From: Cryptocoryne crispatula var. balansae
Lineage: Eukaryota; Streptophyta; Magnoliopsida; Alismatales; Araceae
Reading direction: 5' to 3'
Assembly: GCA_036172225.1 (NCBI GenBank)
Contig: CM069935.1
Span: 17,643,297-17,707,296 of the forward strand
Length of the DNA: 64,000 bases
In this document: positions 32,598 to 42,686 of the stretch, piece by piece
Numbering within the stretch: position 1 is the stretch's first letter
How the letters are laid out: the number at the start of each line of letters is the position of its first letter
Notes under the pieces: generated by a model
Databases searched by the model: none
Told to the model about the DNA's origin: nothing
The model's input: the letters and a program-made list of their open reading frames with translations, nothing else
Position numbers and translations under genes: made by a program

Positions 32598-33682
32598 CAA
32601 AGCTGTCGAATCTAAAAATTCGACGGGGTCCTATCCTTTTTAGGGAAGTCCTTTAACCCAGATCGTCACCTCAAGAGGGGATGAGAAAAGAAAGGAATAA
32701 AGCATGGAAAGCAAATCTCACCTCGGTCCCACACTCACATTGATCCCCGAACTTTCATCCTTTGGCGTCGCTCGATCACCAAAGAGACGGTTCGGGTCAT
32801 GTGGGAGGAGGGTGAGAAGTATAAAATTAATACATGTGGTCGCCAGGAACCGCGGGTTCCGATTTATGAAATTAAAGATGAAAGATGATCGTGTGTACCT
32901 TAGCGTGAAGAGTGTGGGTTAAAGCTTCTCCTTCTTCGGCCGGCCGATGAAGAAGAGTCCTCAACGTGTGGGTGCTTGATTTTCTATTCAACTAGACAAA
33001 TAAACAAGTGAAAAGACTATTAGAACTAGACCAAGTGGAGTATATGTAAAGAAAACAACATGAAACACACAATTGACTAGAAACTGACCGGATTCGGGTT
33101 ATCTCTAACTCCTCTTTTTCTATTTTAGGATAAACAGACTAAAAATAATGCAAAAAAATATAAAAAAATAATGGGATGATGGAGAATCATGAAATAAAGA
33201 GATAGGAAAAAGAACAGAAAGATTCTGAGTTGAATAGAGAAAGATATAGCCAAATCTGTGTTGTCGAAAAAAAACCGAGCAGCAGTCCAGAATCTGTCAG
33301 GCGCGACTTTGTTTCTGCGCTTGTCATGACCAGCCCCGACCTCGGAATCAAGTTCCTTTGATTGAAAACTCAAGAAAACTTGGAGAGGAAGAACTTTGAT
33401 GAAGAGAGCTTGGGCAGAAGATGTCCGCACGCTGCTATAGAGGCTGAAGAAGAAAGACCTGGCTGATCACCTGTAGAACACCATTCCTCTCTCTTGAACC
33501 GACTTTTCTCTCTCTAAAAACTCAAAATTCTCTCTCTAAAAATCACAAAATCAATGCAGGAGGGTGTTTGGACGTCTTGAGATGCCTGGGGGGTCATGCT
33601 TATGCCTTTGGAACGACCAGAATCATAGTCAATTTATAGGAGAACGAACGGTGCGATCAAGACTAAAAAATAGGGGACCTTG

Positions 33683-33970
33683 AGCCCTACCCCAGGGTGC
33701 ATGCGCCCTGGTGCAGGGCGCATGCGCCCCACTGAGGGGCGCATGTGCCTCCCAGTGGGGGCGCATGGCACTGTTCCTGAAAAAATTGACTTTATCCGAT
33801 CGATCGGTTCAGTGGTAGAGTCCCGGTGAAAAACTAGTTCCCTCGTGCCTCAAGGGTAGGGCGCATGTGCCCTCAAGTGAGGACATGAGGTCACGTGTCT
33901 AACTGGTAGGGTGCATGGGCACGTGCCCTGGGTCCTGGGAGTATGTGACCAGGGACCCGGGCGCATGGGA
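33683..33970. repeat. GGGCGCATG palindromic array, 5' LTR copy
   Basis: Same array as 19856-20140, with scattered point changes that break some palindromes (for example GGGTGCATGCGCCC). Confidence 0.8.
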
Positions 33971-34427
33971 CTATTTTTGCGCGTCCTTCTTCCGGAAGCC
34001 ATTGCGAACACTCCCGAACTCAGAATTCGACGCCGTTTGTTGCGTTGGAAATATAACAGGACAAAGAAGCTTTCTATAGAATTGGATCGGACATTACACC
34101 CTCCAAAAATTCATAATTTTGTCCGGAAGTTAAGGTAGTGAACAGAAGATCCGATACATGTCAAAATGACTCCGATGGCAAACCGGAAAGGCACGGTATG
34201 CAACAAAACTTGTCTGGAGTGTGAATATGACCATATCCTTCAATTAATGATCATTAGGCATTGGTGATTCAGCTAATTTCCATGTTTACATGATTTACGT
34301 GTGGCTTTCGCTCAGAAATTATGGCTTTTTGCGGAAAACATCGAAAAGCATTCGATTTCATTCGGCGAAGCTCCAAATAAACTTTAAAAGACCCGGAATC
34401 ATTCTAAGGTTAATCACACATGTTACC

Positions 34428-34844
34428 CTATAAAACATGAGTTTTATACTCTGAGTTAGGTGAATTTGGTGTGTCTACAGCTTGCCTCGCCTTGATGTCG
34501 GCTTTGTAAGGGAATGGTATGTAATGAAGCGAAGTGATTCGTAGTGAACTATAATGGAATGCAAGTGAGCGTAGATGAATGTATAAGAATGGAATGGTGA
34601 TGGACTGAAAAGGTGGCATCAAGGTGTAGATATAGACACGCTTATCTACCCGATCCAGCAAAATGAATCTCGCTGAGTATTCTAGATCACTTTCATGTTC
34701 TATCAAAACCTCATATAGTTGACTGGTAAAAGACATGCCCTTGGCACGAGAGATGAAAAAGAAAGGATAAAGGATAAAAGGATGTATCCAACCCTCAGCG
34801 TGGTGAGGAGTTCTCGAATTCGTAGGTTCATCATCAGCCAGCAA
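34428..34844 (-). other. 138-codon open frame within the LTR, second copy
   Basis: Counterpart of 20602-21018, same start MLADDEPTNSR and same length, differing at about a dozen residues. No domain recognised; likely non-coding. Confidence 0.35.
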
Positions 34845-35684
34845 CCCAAACTTTGCGGTGTTCTTGTACTGTGATGGGCTAAAGTTTTAAAAGAGAAGTT
34901 GATTTTAAAATGAAAAGAATACCAATCCATCATATTTGAAATCTCAAGTTCATTCAAGTTTCACCAAAATACTCAGTTTAATTCTGAGTGGAATAACCTC
35001 AAGTTCTAAAAGGGTTCGTTTTAAGCATAACAAAATTGCTCGGGTATTGTGAAAACCATGAATCATGCTCTGGCAGAAAACCGAGTATTCGGAAAACGGC
35101 AAAACAGACTTAAGCCATAATGGGATTGAAAGATAATGGTGGGACTAACATAGAGTGATGGGAAAGAAGAAACAATGGCATGACAAATATGACACGGTGG
35201 GTAAAATAAAAGACACGGTGGGATAAAAGAAAGGAAAGAATAAAACATGATGGGTTAAAAGAAAGGAAAGAATAAAACATGAAGGAATAAAATTGGTAAT
35301 GATGAAGAATGAAAAGGAGATGGATGTGAAAACATAGAAAATTATGTAGAAAATAGTTGAAGATATAGATTGTCTATTGGAGGTCAAGACACCTGATTAG
35401 GAACCATCATCCCTCCAATGTTCAATTTTGGCTTATCCATGATTGTGAAGAAATGACCAAGCCGTCGTAGATTTTGTTGAAGGGGACCTCGGGCCCAGTC
35501 ATCTTCACGTTCAAGGTCTTCAACATTAATGCATATAATACATATCAAATGGACCTAACATAACTAGGTTACAGATAACAGGAGTGATGTGAAGTGCAAA
35601 ATGGAATGCTGGTGATGATGTGAGATTGATGAGAATGTGGATTTGAGTGAAGTCTTCAGGCGTGGTCTATCGACCGCCTGATCA

Positions 35685-35753
35685 TTTCTTGCAGTTAAGT
35701 AGATGATGATCCTCCCTCCATCTTTCAGAAGAACCTCCACTCTGATACCAAGT
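35685..35753 (-). other. Copia 1 leader remnant with gag start
   Basis: 69 bp between the copia 1 5' LTR and the gypsy insertion. It holds the primer site and an ATG (35721-35719) opening MEGGSSST before a TAA. This looks like the first codons of gag; the rest of gag is missing, so a deletion accompanied or preceded the gypsy insertion. Confidence 0.6.
35737..35750 (-). promoter_or_regulatory. Copia 1 primer binding site (initiator methionine tRNA)
   Basis: On the minus strand TGGTATCAGAGTGG lies three bases after the LTR end ATTTCAACA. TGGTATCAGAG is the usual plant copia primer site, complementary to the 3' end of initiator tRNA-Met. Confidence 0.9.
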
Positions 35754-36087
35754 TGTTGAAATAAAGTAGAAATGCTTCACGGATGTCTTGCCCAGATGAA
35801 GATCTGTGCACTATGTAGTGAAGAAAATGAGAGCAGGGGAGGCAGAATGCACTAGGAGCAATGCTTACAAAGAGAGAAAATTAGCTTCTTCGGTGTTCTT
35901 ATACCTTTTATATATAAATAATGAGTACATCAACACATGCCATGGGCATGAACAGGGGAAATTGAGAAATTTCTATACAAGACAATACAAACAAAGGACA
36001 GACCCCACGGAATGCACACCACGGAGAGAAGCTTCAAGAAAAGAGAGGTAATTAACTTAAAAACTTATCAGTTTGATTATCTTAACA
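35754..36087 (-). repeat. Copia 1, 5' LTR
   Basis: 334-bp partner of 15884-16214; identified as the 5' LTR because the primer site adjoins it. It contains a TATATAAAT-like box (about 35910) when read on the plus strand; the equivalent lies at about 16040 in the other LTR. Confidence 0.85.
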
Positions 36088-36479
36088 TGTTTCGGCTTCC
36101 CAAGACTCCTCTACTAAGCTTATGATAACTTGCTACCAAACTTTTGAGGACTTGCTATCGAGACCCACTACCGAGGCTTCGAAGACATGTTACCAAGTAT
36201 CTATTGAATTGTTATTGAGGCTACAGACTCGCTACCAAGACTCCTAAGACCCACTACCGACCCTCTACTTACTACTAATTGACGTCATACCCACTTTATG
36301 TCCTCGTTAAAGTGCACTCCCGCTTCATTTTCCATGACACCATGTGCTGTCACCTCTTTGAGGACTATGGTAGTTCCCTCCACCTGAGGACTGAGGTGAT
36401 CCAAACTCTTTGGTAAAAAATTGCAGGTTGAAGCAATGGCATTAGACTGGAGCAATTTAAGCTGTGTCAAGCACCATTG
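36088..36479. repeat. Dispersed repeat X, right part
   Basis: Continuation of 15613-15883 after copia 1. It carries degenerate units such as CTCGCTACCAAGACTCC and CCACTACCGA, then a segment (about 36300-36400) ending GAGGTGATCCAAACTCT that matches 45750-45865. The 61-codon minus frame 36285-36470 is unrecognised. Confidence 0.55.
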
Positions 36480-36840
36480 TTGACTGAAGGTTGTAGCCCT
36501 CTCGAGAGTTGTGGTTGCCTGGAGGTTGCACTATCGAGTGCCACGGTTACCTACAGGTTGAAGCCACCCAAATGAGTATTGCGGTCGCCTAGAGATTGAA
36601 GTCACCATGTCGAGCATTGCAGTCACCTGGAGTTGAAGATTTGAAATTGCCTTGTTAAGCATTGCAGTTGCCTACAGGTTGAAGCTAGGGGTCACCCTAT
36701 CGAGTGTCGCCATCTCCTAGATGTAGAAGCTACCTTGTCGAGCACCACCGTCACCTGGTGGTCAAACACTATCATTGCCTGAAGGTTGAAACCAGGTGAA
36801 GCTGCCTATTAAGCACCACAATTAGAGGATGATCGAAGAA
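36480..36840. repeat. Minisatellite of ~50-60-bp units
   Basis: Six or so degenerate units built from GGTTGAAG, CACC, TGTCGAGCATTGC and AGTCACCTGGAG. Units lengthen and decay toward 36840. Confidence 0.75.
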
Positions 36841-36845
36841 AGCAT

Positions 36846-37093
36846 TGATATGATGTTGTCCTATATTGAGATTTCTGAAGCTCCATGATCAGATCTAAGA
36901 AGCTTCTGCAATTCTTGAAAGAAAAGGAGAAACAGGATGAGCGGGAAAACTAACTCTCACATTGAGTCACCCCCATCTGAGTTATGTATATATATGAATG
37001 AATTAATGACGTGTACAATGTAGAAACTAAAAATATAGTTGTAAATGTCTAATTGGTCCATGTCATCCTAGGTAAATTCTTTTTATCTCAACA
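36846..37093 (-). repeat. Ale-like copia 2, 3' LTR
   Basis: 248-bp LTR matching 40292-40572; about 33 bp of the longer copy (near 40385-40415) are absent here. Confidence 0.8.
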
Positions 37094-37099
37094 CTCGTA

Positions 37100-37530
37100 T
37101 CAAGTTAAATGGGGGTAGAACATTTAACTTGGACCTGAAATTCTCAAAATTTTGTATCTGAAGTGGCTTTGTAAATCCTTCAGCTACCTAGTCTCTACTA
37201 GAGATGTGATGAATGACAATTGATTTATCTTGTACAAGGTGATGACTGAAATGGAAGTCTACCTCCACATGCCTTGTTCTTGCTTTGAAAATAGGATTGG
37301 TGGTGAGATATATTGCAGAAACATTGTTGCATCAGACTGTTGGTGCTTTGTCCATTGGTAATTTTAACTCCTTTATCAGTTGAAGAGTCCATAGCAATTC
37401 TGTTACAGCCATAGCCATGGCCCGCATCTCAGCCTCTGTGCTGGATTAGGCAATCATTTAGTCCAATTAATTAGATTAGCACCCATGAAAATGGTAAAAC
37501 CAATGGTAGCCTTTCTATCATCCGGGCAAC
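37100..37530 (-). pseudogene. Ale-like copia 2 RNase H
   Basis: Minus-strand reading gives EAEMRAMAMAVTELLWTLQL (Glu), DKAPTV then a stop and CNNVSA, HVEVDFHF and TKPLQIQNFENFRSKL. This is the order of copia RNase H. The catalytic CDN motif reads CNN. Stops interrupt. Confidence 0.75.
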
Positions 37531-37534
37531 CGGC

Positions 37535-38568
37535 CTAGTCCGAATTCAAGTAAGCATGAAGATTGAACTTTGAAGGTTGAATGAAGAAACTGTAATTGAA
37601 GGTAGCTTTGAGGTATCGAAGAATTCTCTTCACCAAACTTAAATGTGCATCTATCGGGTTAGACAAAAACTGGCATTCCTTGTTGATTGCAAAAGTCACA
37701 TCCAGCCTAGAGATGGTAATATATTGAAGTGAACCAACCAAACTTCTATAAAATGTCGGATCATCCAGAGGTTTACCATCATTCTAAGAAAAAGAGCTGC
37801 TAGTAGCTATTGGTGTCATAAGTGGTTTAACATCTATGAAGTTAGCTTTCCGAAGGATATCTAGAATGTACTATTGTTAATTTAAGTATAAGCCAGAGGT
37901 TGACCAAGTGACAAAAATACCTAGAAAAAGACTTAAGTTCCCAAATCCTTCAAGGAGAACACAGTGGACAGGTTGTCTATTAACGTCTGAACTGCCCCAA
38001 AATCATTACCATTCACAATAATGTCATTCACATAAACTAGAAGATAAATGATGACTTTGTTCTCATAAAGAAGAAACAATGACGGATCACAAACGAAAGC
38101 TTTAAATCCAATTGATGAAAGATGTGTGTCGAGTCTAAAGAACCAAGCTCTAAGGGCTTGTTTCAACCCGTACAAGTATTTTTGTAATTTGCACACAAAA
38201 TGAGGGCTAGACTTATCCACGAAACCTAGAGGTTGCATCATGTAAATGTCTTCTTCTAGAAGTCCATGGAGAAAAGCATTATTCACATCAAGTTGTCTTA
38301 AGATCCAATTAGGTGAAACAACCATTGAAAGTATTAAGCATATAGTGGAAGGTTTGACCATAGGCCTGAAAGTCTCTTTGTAATTGATGACATATTCTTG
38401 AGTGAACCCCTTGGCAACAAGGCTAGCTTTATGTCTAGAGATACTACCATCATAATTTCTCTTTACTTTATATATCCATTTACAGCCAATTATATTAGCT
38501 TGAGGAGGAGGAGGAGGAACCAAAACCCATGTACCATTACGCTGCAGTGCAAAAAATTCCTCAGACAT
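37535..38568 (-). pseudogene. Ale-like copia 2 reverse transcriptase
   Basis: Open from 38568 to 37933 and again 37741-37535, with a broken stretch between. First part: NGTWVLVPPPPPQANIIGCK, SLVAKGFTQEYVINYKETF, RQLDVNNAFLHGLLEEDIYM and YLYGLKQALRAWF. The catalytic box at residues 179-182 is YVND, not YVDD, and the usual DV(K/N)NAF Asp is kept. Second part: MVGSLQYITISRLDVTFAIN then LVKRILRYLKAT. Inactive by the Asp-to-Asn change and the lesions. Confidence 0.85.
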
Positions 38569-38783
38569 AGCATGTTGCCAACACTCATGTTTGTTTGCTT
38601 CAGTAAAACATGAAGGTACAAGACTAACCTAAGTAACTACAGATAGAGCAAACTTGGAAATAGGCTTCTTAGGACTTTTCTATTGCATAATTTGATTAAT
38701 CGATTTGAATTTTTTTGGTGTACTATATGTACTAGTCATTGAAGAACCAGAAACTACTATAGGACTAGCAGAGCAAGTAGAGC

Positions 38784-39185
38784 CTAATTCTGGTGACAAA
38801 GGAGATGCAGAATTACTAGAATTAGAGAAAGATGCAAACTCCTGGGTATTGATAAATGGTGATTAAAATTGGCAAGAACCAAAGATTGAACATGAGTGCC
38901 AGGAGATGTACTAACCATAACCGCAGATTGTGGTTTGGGTAATGTGATAACAAACTGAGAATCCAAGGGTGCAGAAGGTTGCATGAGAAGGTGATAAGAA
39001 AATTTGGTCTCATCAAAAATAACATTTCTAGCAATGTAGAATCTATTGATCCATGGCAAATAACATTTGTACCCCTTGTGATCTTTAATGTAACCCATGA
39101 AAATGCAACACTCAGACCGATAGCTAAATTTGTGTGCATTATAAGGGCGAAGAAAAGGATAGCATGCACATCCGAAAATCTTCAA
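38784..39185 (-). pseudogene. Ale-like copia 2 integrase C-terminal fragment
   Basis: Starts MKIFGCACYPFLRPYNAHKF, then CCIFMGYIKDHKGYKCYLPW and YIARNVIFDETKFSY, the conserved segment just after the copia integrase core. The core D,D,E part is absent; the gag region abuts about 20 bases upstream. Confidence 0.8.
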
Positions 39186-39204
39186 GAACTTGTATTTTGG
39201 AACC

Positions 39205-40239
39205 TTATAAAAAAGCTTTTGTGCAACATTTTATCACACAATTGACAAAAAGGAGGGATAAACTAATAATTAAAATTTTGAGCAACATTTTGATTATAAT
39301 CATGATTACCATTCTACACAAAGTTCTGACTATAGCATGGGTTTGAATTTTGACTATTAGGACTGACCGGAACATTGTACTGATGTTGTCCTCCCCCAAA
39401 ATTTTGAAAACTCCCACGCTTATTTCTTCCTGAATTTCTACTTCATCCTTTACCTCTTCCTCTGTAGAAGGTAGGATGTTGTTGATTATTACTATTGATA
39501 ATGGTATGAGCCATATTTGCGCTGAGTTCAATTATAGATTGAAGATGCCTTTGTAAAAATATTTCATGTTTCAAAAGCATGCCTTGCAAGTCATCAATGA
39601 TCAAATTAACAACATCCATTCTAGTAGTAATTGATGTAACAAATGACTCAATTTCAAGCCCAAGACCTCCTAGTATATAAAGTAAGATATCTAAAGTAGG
39701 AACATGTTCGGAGACCATAGCCAAAGCATTAGCAATAGATTTCATTTTTTTAGGTAATCAACAACTCGCATAGAACCCTTTTTTAGTTGTTGCAACTGTG
39801 ATTTCAATTGTAGAACCCTAGCTCTTGAAGCAAAAAAATACGTAGCAATAATCACATTCCAAATCTCAACAAAACTATTATACCCAACATCAAGCGGAAG
39901 CACAGATTCACTTACAGAAGAAATCAAAATAGTGGTAACAAGGCTATCAAATTTCATCTAGATTTTATAGTCAAGATTAAATATTAGCTTCGAAGCATCA
40001 TTTGGATCAGAGGTCAACTCAGATGGACACAAAATTGAACCATCAACTATACCTATTAGATTGTAGGTATTGAGAAACAGTAAGATCTGGGCTCTCCAGA
40101 TCATGTAATTATCATCGATAAGCTTGACAGACACACAATAAGAAATGTTCGAAACTGAATTGAAGAGTGAAGAAGTATTTGCGAACGGTGACCGAGATAC
40201 TGATAAAACTAGAAACGATGTGGTAGAAGACTCTTCCAT
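39205..40239 (-). pseudogene. Ale-like copia 2 gag
   Basis: Real start is probably ATG 40239-40237 (MEESSTTSF), 33 bases after the primer site. It reads VKLIDDNYMIWRAQILLFLN and TYNLIGIVDGS (copia gag N-terminus), then an in-frame TAG (39960-39958), KGSMRVVDYLKK, a frameshift near 39742, then KSIANALAMVSEHVPTLDIL, LYILGGLGLEIESFVTSITT and LLKHEIF. The RNA-binding end with FYRGRGKG follows. No intact CCHC knuckle was seen before the deletion. Confidence 0.8.
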
Positions 40240-40271
40240 CCGAAAAAAAAAATGAACTAACCAAATGAATA

Positions 40272-40283
40272 GCTCTGATACCA
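40272..40283 (-). promoter_or_regulatory. Ale-like copia 2 primer binding site
   Basis: TGGTATCAGAGC on the minus strand, eight bases after the LTR end CATATCA; complementary to initiator tRNA-Met. Confidence 0.9.
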
Positions 40284-40291
40284 AGTGAGAT

Positions 40292-40572
40292 TGATATGAT
40301 GTTGTCCTGTATTGTGATTTCTAAAGCTCCATGATCAAATATAAGAAACTTTTGCGATTCTTGAAAGAAAAGGAGAAATAGGAAACCATGAAGAGCAGAG
40401 AACATAGAGCTTGTGGTTGAGCGAGAAAACTAGCTCTCACACCGAGTCACCGCCATCTAAGTGATGTATATATATGAATGAAAGAATGACGTGTACAATG
40501 TAGAAGTAAAAATACAATTGTAAATGTCTAATTCGTCCTGGTCATCCTAAGTCAATTCTTTTTATCTCGACA
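40292..40572 (-). repeat. Ale-like copia 2, 5' LTR
   Basis: 281-bp LTR; partner of 36846-37093. A TATATATATG box lies near 40465 on the plus strand, at the same place as in the other copy. Confidence 0.8.
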
Positions 40573-40916
40573 CGTAGGGGGTCGTAACCTCGAATGGGGG
40601 GTTTTTTGGTAAAAAGTATCTAATACAATATATGAGATGATTTATCCTCAATCTTAACCCCAATTTTAAGAATAATTTGAAATAAGTTAATCTATGTTAA
40701 ACACTTTTATTTGTGATACTAAATGAATTTAGTGATAAATTAAATTTATCCTGGATTGCCCCAGTAACAAACATAGTCTTAGTCAAGGTTCGCTATCCCA
40801 AGGAAATCTCCTAGGGCTATAAACACAAGAGATATAGAGGTGTTTTTGTGTGTGCTCTATATTGTTATTTAGATAATTTGTATATGATTCAAGTCAAATA
40901 TAGATATGAAACAGAT
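40573..40916. other. No gene recognised
   Basis: AT-rich spacer. Its last five bases (40912-40916, CAGAT) are a candidate target-site copy of copia B. Confidence 0.3.
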
Positions 40917-40936
40917 TGTTAGAGTTATCCTGTAAG

Positions 40937-41435
40937 TAGGGGTGTTCATGCAAAATAGAAAATCGGTAAATCAAACCAAACCGATGGTTGGGTTCAGTTT
41001 GAAGGGCTCTCCATTCGATTTTTTGAATTGAACCAAGCCGATAATTTCTTATCGATTTGGTTCGGCTCGGCACCTCCCCAAACCGAACCAAACTGGTAAA
41101 CCAGTTGATCAAGTATGACAAAGTTTGACTCACTTTATTTACATATTATATTACATTTAAGTATATATTATATCAATTTTAAATATATATTATTATAAAT
41201 TTAAGTTAATTAGTTAAAGATATAATTATATATTATAAATAAAGTCTTAGTCTTAATGTTAATCTTAATTAATTATTATAATTTACCATTTATTTTATTT
41301 TTAAATTAATTTATTTAAATATACATTAAACCAACGAACCGAATCGAATAAACCCTGGTTGAGTTCAATTTGGTTCCCCTTATCAGTTCAGTTTTGGTTT
41401 GGAAAGAAAGAGAAATCGAACTATTTGCACCTTTA
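40937..41435. mobile_element. hAT-like MITE, family A
   Basis: 499 bp. Ends TAGGGGTGTTCATGCAAA and, read inward from the right, TAAAGGTGCAAATAG. Eight-base flanks CCTGTAAG (40929-40936) and CCTATAAA (41436-41443) are TSD copies with two changes. The intact LTR at 51630 shows the empty site CCCGTAAGGTGGCC. The interior has inverted GGTTCGGTTT/AAACCGAACC arms. Confidence 0.85.
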
Positions 41436-41633
41436 CCTATAAAGTTGCTTAATTAAACTAAAGTCTTTGGTATTATCTTTGAAAAACTATTAATGTTAAT
41501 GATATATTTATAATTCTATTAAGTTAAAAGTTGAGTCATAATGGGCTAACTCAATATAATGAGGAGTCTAAGTGTCTTGATCGCTTTAGTCTCTTATATA
41601 CAAACAAAAAAGGTTTACGAGTTCCCTATCAAC

Positions 41634-42187
41634 TAGGGTTGTAAACGGATAAGGATAAAATCCGGATTTGCTCCGAATTCGTGTCCGTTTAGGTGGATAA
41701 TATCTGACTTTAGATATTCGACGGAGTGGATATCCGGAAATAGATATTATCCGAATGTTAATCGAAGAGGACATGGAAATGCCCGCTCTGCTCCGTTTAA
41801 GATCCGCTTTGAATTCATTTTTGATAATATAAGCATAGTATATATAATTATATACTTAAAATCATTATATTTACAAATATGATTAAATATTCTCTATTAT
41901 ATATTAATATATTAAGTTAATGTTAATAAATATATGATACATTTTATATTTTATATTTTTATTTCTATGTATTTATACATTATTAAATATATTAATTAAA
42001 TAATATTTAATTAACATTATGAAGTGGATATTATCCGTATCTGCTCCGAATCCGAAGATTATCCGACTTATAATATCTGATCCGTATTCATATCTGATTC
42101 GGACCAAATACGGATTATCTAAATAGCTGAATGGAGCAGATATGGAAACGTCATATCCACTTCGTATACGCTCCGTTTATAGCCTTA
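41634..42187. mobile_element. hAT-like MITE, family B
   Basis: 554 bp. Ends TAGGGTTGTAAACGGATA and, read inward from the right, TAAGGCTATAAACGGAGC. Perfect 8-bp TSD CTATCAAC at 41626-41633 and 42188-42195; 8 bp is the hAT target length. The empty site is visible in the other LTR as CCCATTGACTCC. Arms carry GGATATTATCCG-type inverted words and the centre is AT-rich. Relics of this family occur near 52377 and at 60747-61460. Confidence 0.9.
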
Positions 42188-42305
42188 CTATCAACTCCTA
42201 GACTGTATAGGGAGATATGAGATGAGAAGATCACACACTCGCCCAGTCTAATGTGATCTAAGAGTCATCCTCTATGGATTTAGGTACATTTCTGCAAATC
42301 CAATA

Positions 42306-42686
42306 ATTGGTAGCCAAGTCTGATCGAGTTTGGATCCATGAGATTTGATACAAAAACAATTAAGAATATGTGAGATCGATCTTCCCATGCTAGTTCTTCA
42401 CCACGAAATCTGATCATTTCCCGATCTCCCTCATTTCAGATCGGCATGAAACGAGGAAGATGATCTTCAATTATGTGCTTGGACCCTTGGCAGTGCTATC
42501 TGCCATGCGTCTTGGGCCAAATTGTTGCTGTTGATCGGTGACGCTGCATGCCATCGTGGGTGGCTGGGTGGTGGGAGACTACCCCAGAGGCTGGCCTGTG
42601 CTGGTGGCACCGTTGTTTGTCCCTGGTAGCACTGTTGGGCGGCTGGTCAAGCTGAGGTGTAGCATGGCGGCAGCACCGTGTGTGCA
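42306..42686 (+). other. Copia B leader, first part
   Basis: Directly after the 5' LTR, TTGGTAGCCAAGTC may be a decayed primer site (only TGGTA is preserved). GC content rises after 42480. The short frames at 42496-42723 are unrecognised. The last five bases (GTGCA, 42682-42686) are the left TSD of the solo LTR. Confidence 0.4.

Larger units (their letters stand above)
18779..35684 (-). mobile_element. Tat/Ogre-like Ty3/gypsy retrotransposon, nested in copia 1
   Basis: 16.9-kb minus-strand gypsy element with two LTRs of about 3.08 kb (18779-21858 and 32604-35684). In element order it has LTR, tRNA-Arg primer site, about 1.2 kb leader with palindromic repeats, gag with a CxxHxxxxHxxxxC knuckle, proline-rich linker, protease, G-patch, RT, RNase H, a second (archaeal-type) RNase H, integrase, a 1.7-kb 3' non-coding part and LTR. 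The dual RNase H, very long LTRs and arginine primer are typical of Tat/Ogre elements. Lesions include at least two frameshifts (near 30240 and 25830) and stops at 29766, 26983, 26638, 25405, 25145 and 24419. Flanks share TTCT (18774-18777 and 35686-35689). LTR divergence of a few percent by eye suggests a moderately recent insertion. Confidence 0.9.
32604..35684 (-). repeat. Ogre-like 5' LTR
   Basis: 3081-bp partner of the 3' LTR with the same termini and internal arrays (GGGCGCATG array at 33683-33970, open frame at 34428-34844). The primer site adjoins its inner end. It ends CCTGATCA on the plus strand where the other LTR has CCTGATTCA. Confidence 0.9.
15884..36087 (-). mobile_element. Ty1/copia element 1, split by a nested gypsy element
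   Basis: Minus-strand copia element defined by two LTRs of 331 and 334 bp (15884-16214 and 35754-36087) sharing TGTTGAAAT and TATCTTAACA ends. A methionine-tRNA primer site adjoins the 5' LTR (35737-35750) and a polypurine tract adjoins the 3' LTR (16215-16227). Between them, protease C-terminus, GAG-pre-integrase, integrase and reverse transcriptase follow in copia order. Almost all of gag, the protease N-terminus and RNase H are missing. The gypsy element occupies 18779-35684, leaving only about 2.6 kb plus 69 bp of copia interior. Flanking pentamers (TTAGT and TGTTT) do not match. The element lies in repeat X. Confidence 0.85.
36846..40572 (-). mobile_element. Ale-like copia element 2, internally deleted
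   Basis: Minus-strand element with LTRs at 36846-37093 (248 bp, 3') and 40292-40572 (281 bp, 5'). The LTRs share TGATATGATGTTGTCCT and the TTTTATCTCRACA end. The primer site TGGTATCAGAGC lies at 40283-40272. Gag, the C-terminal end of integrase, RT and RNase H remain. The protease and integrase core are missing between about 39205 and 39185. Gag of the IKSIADALA/YILGGLG type and short LTRs fit the Ale (Retrofit) lineage. No matching 5-bp flanks (AGCAT and CGTAG). Confidence 0.8.
40917..42305 (+). repeat. Copia B 5' LTR, interrupted by two hAT MITEs
   Basis: LTR pieces are 40917-40936, 41436-41633 and 42188-42305, starting TGTTAGAGTTATCCTGTAAG and ending AAATCCAATA, against TGTTAGAGCTATCCCGTAAG and AAATCCAACA in the 3' LTR. 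Junctions coincide with 8-bp TSDs. Confidence 0.8.

Noticed and set aside
36846..40577. Target-site duplication for the Ale-like element 2
   Set aside because: AGCAT and CGTAG do not match; the element is retained on LTR and coding evidence only.
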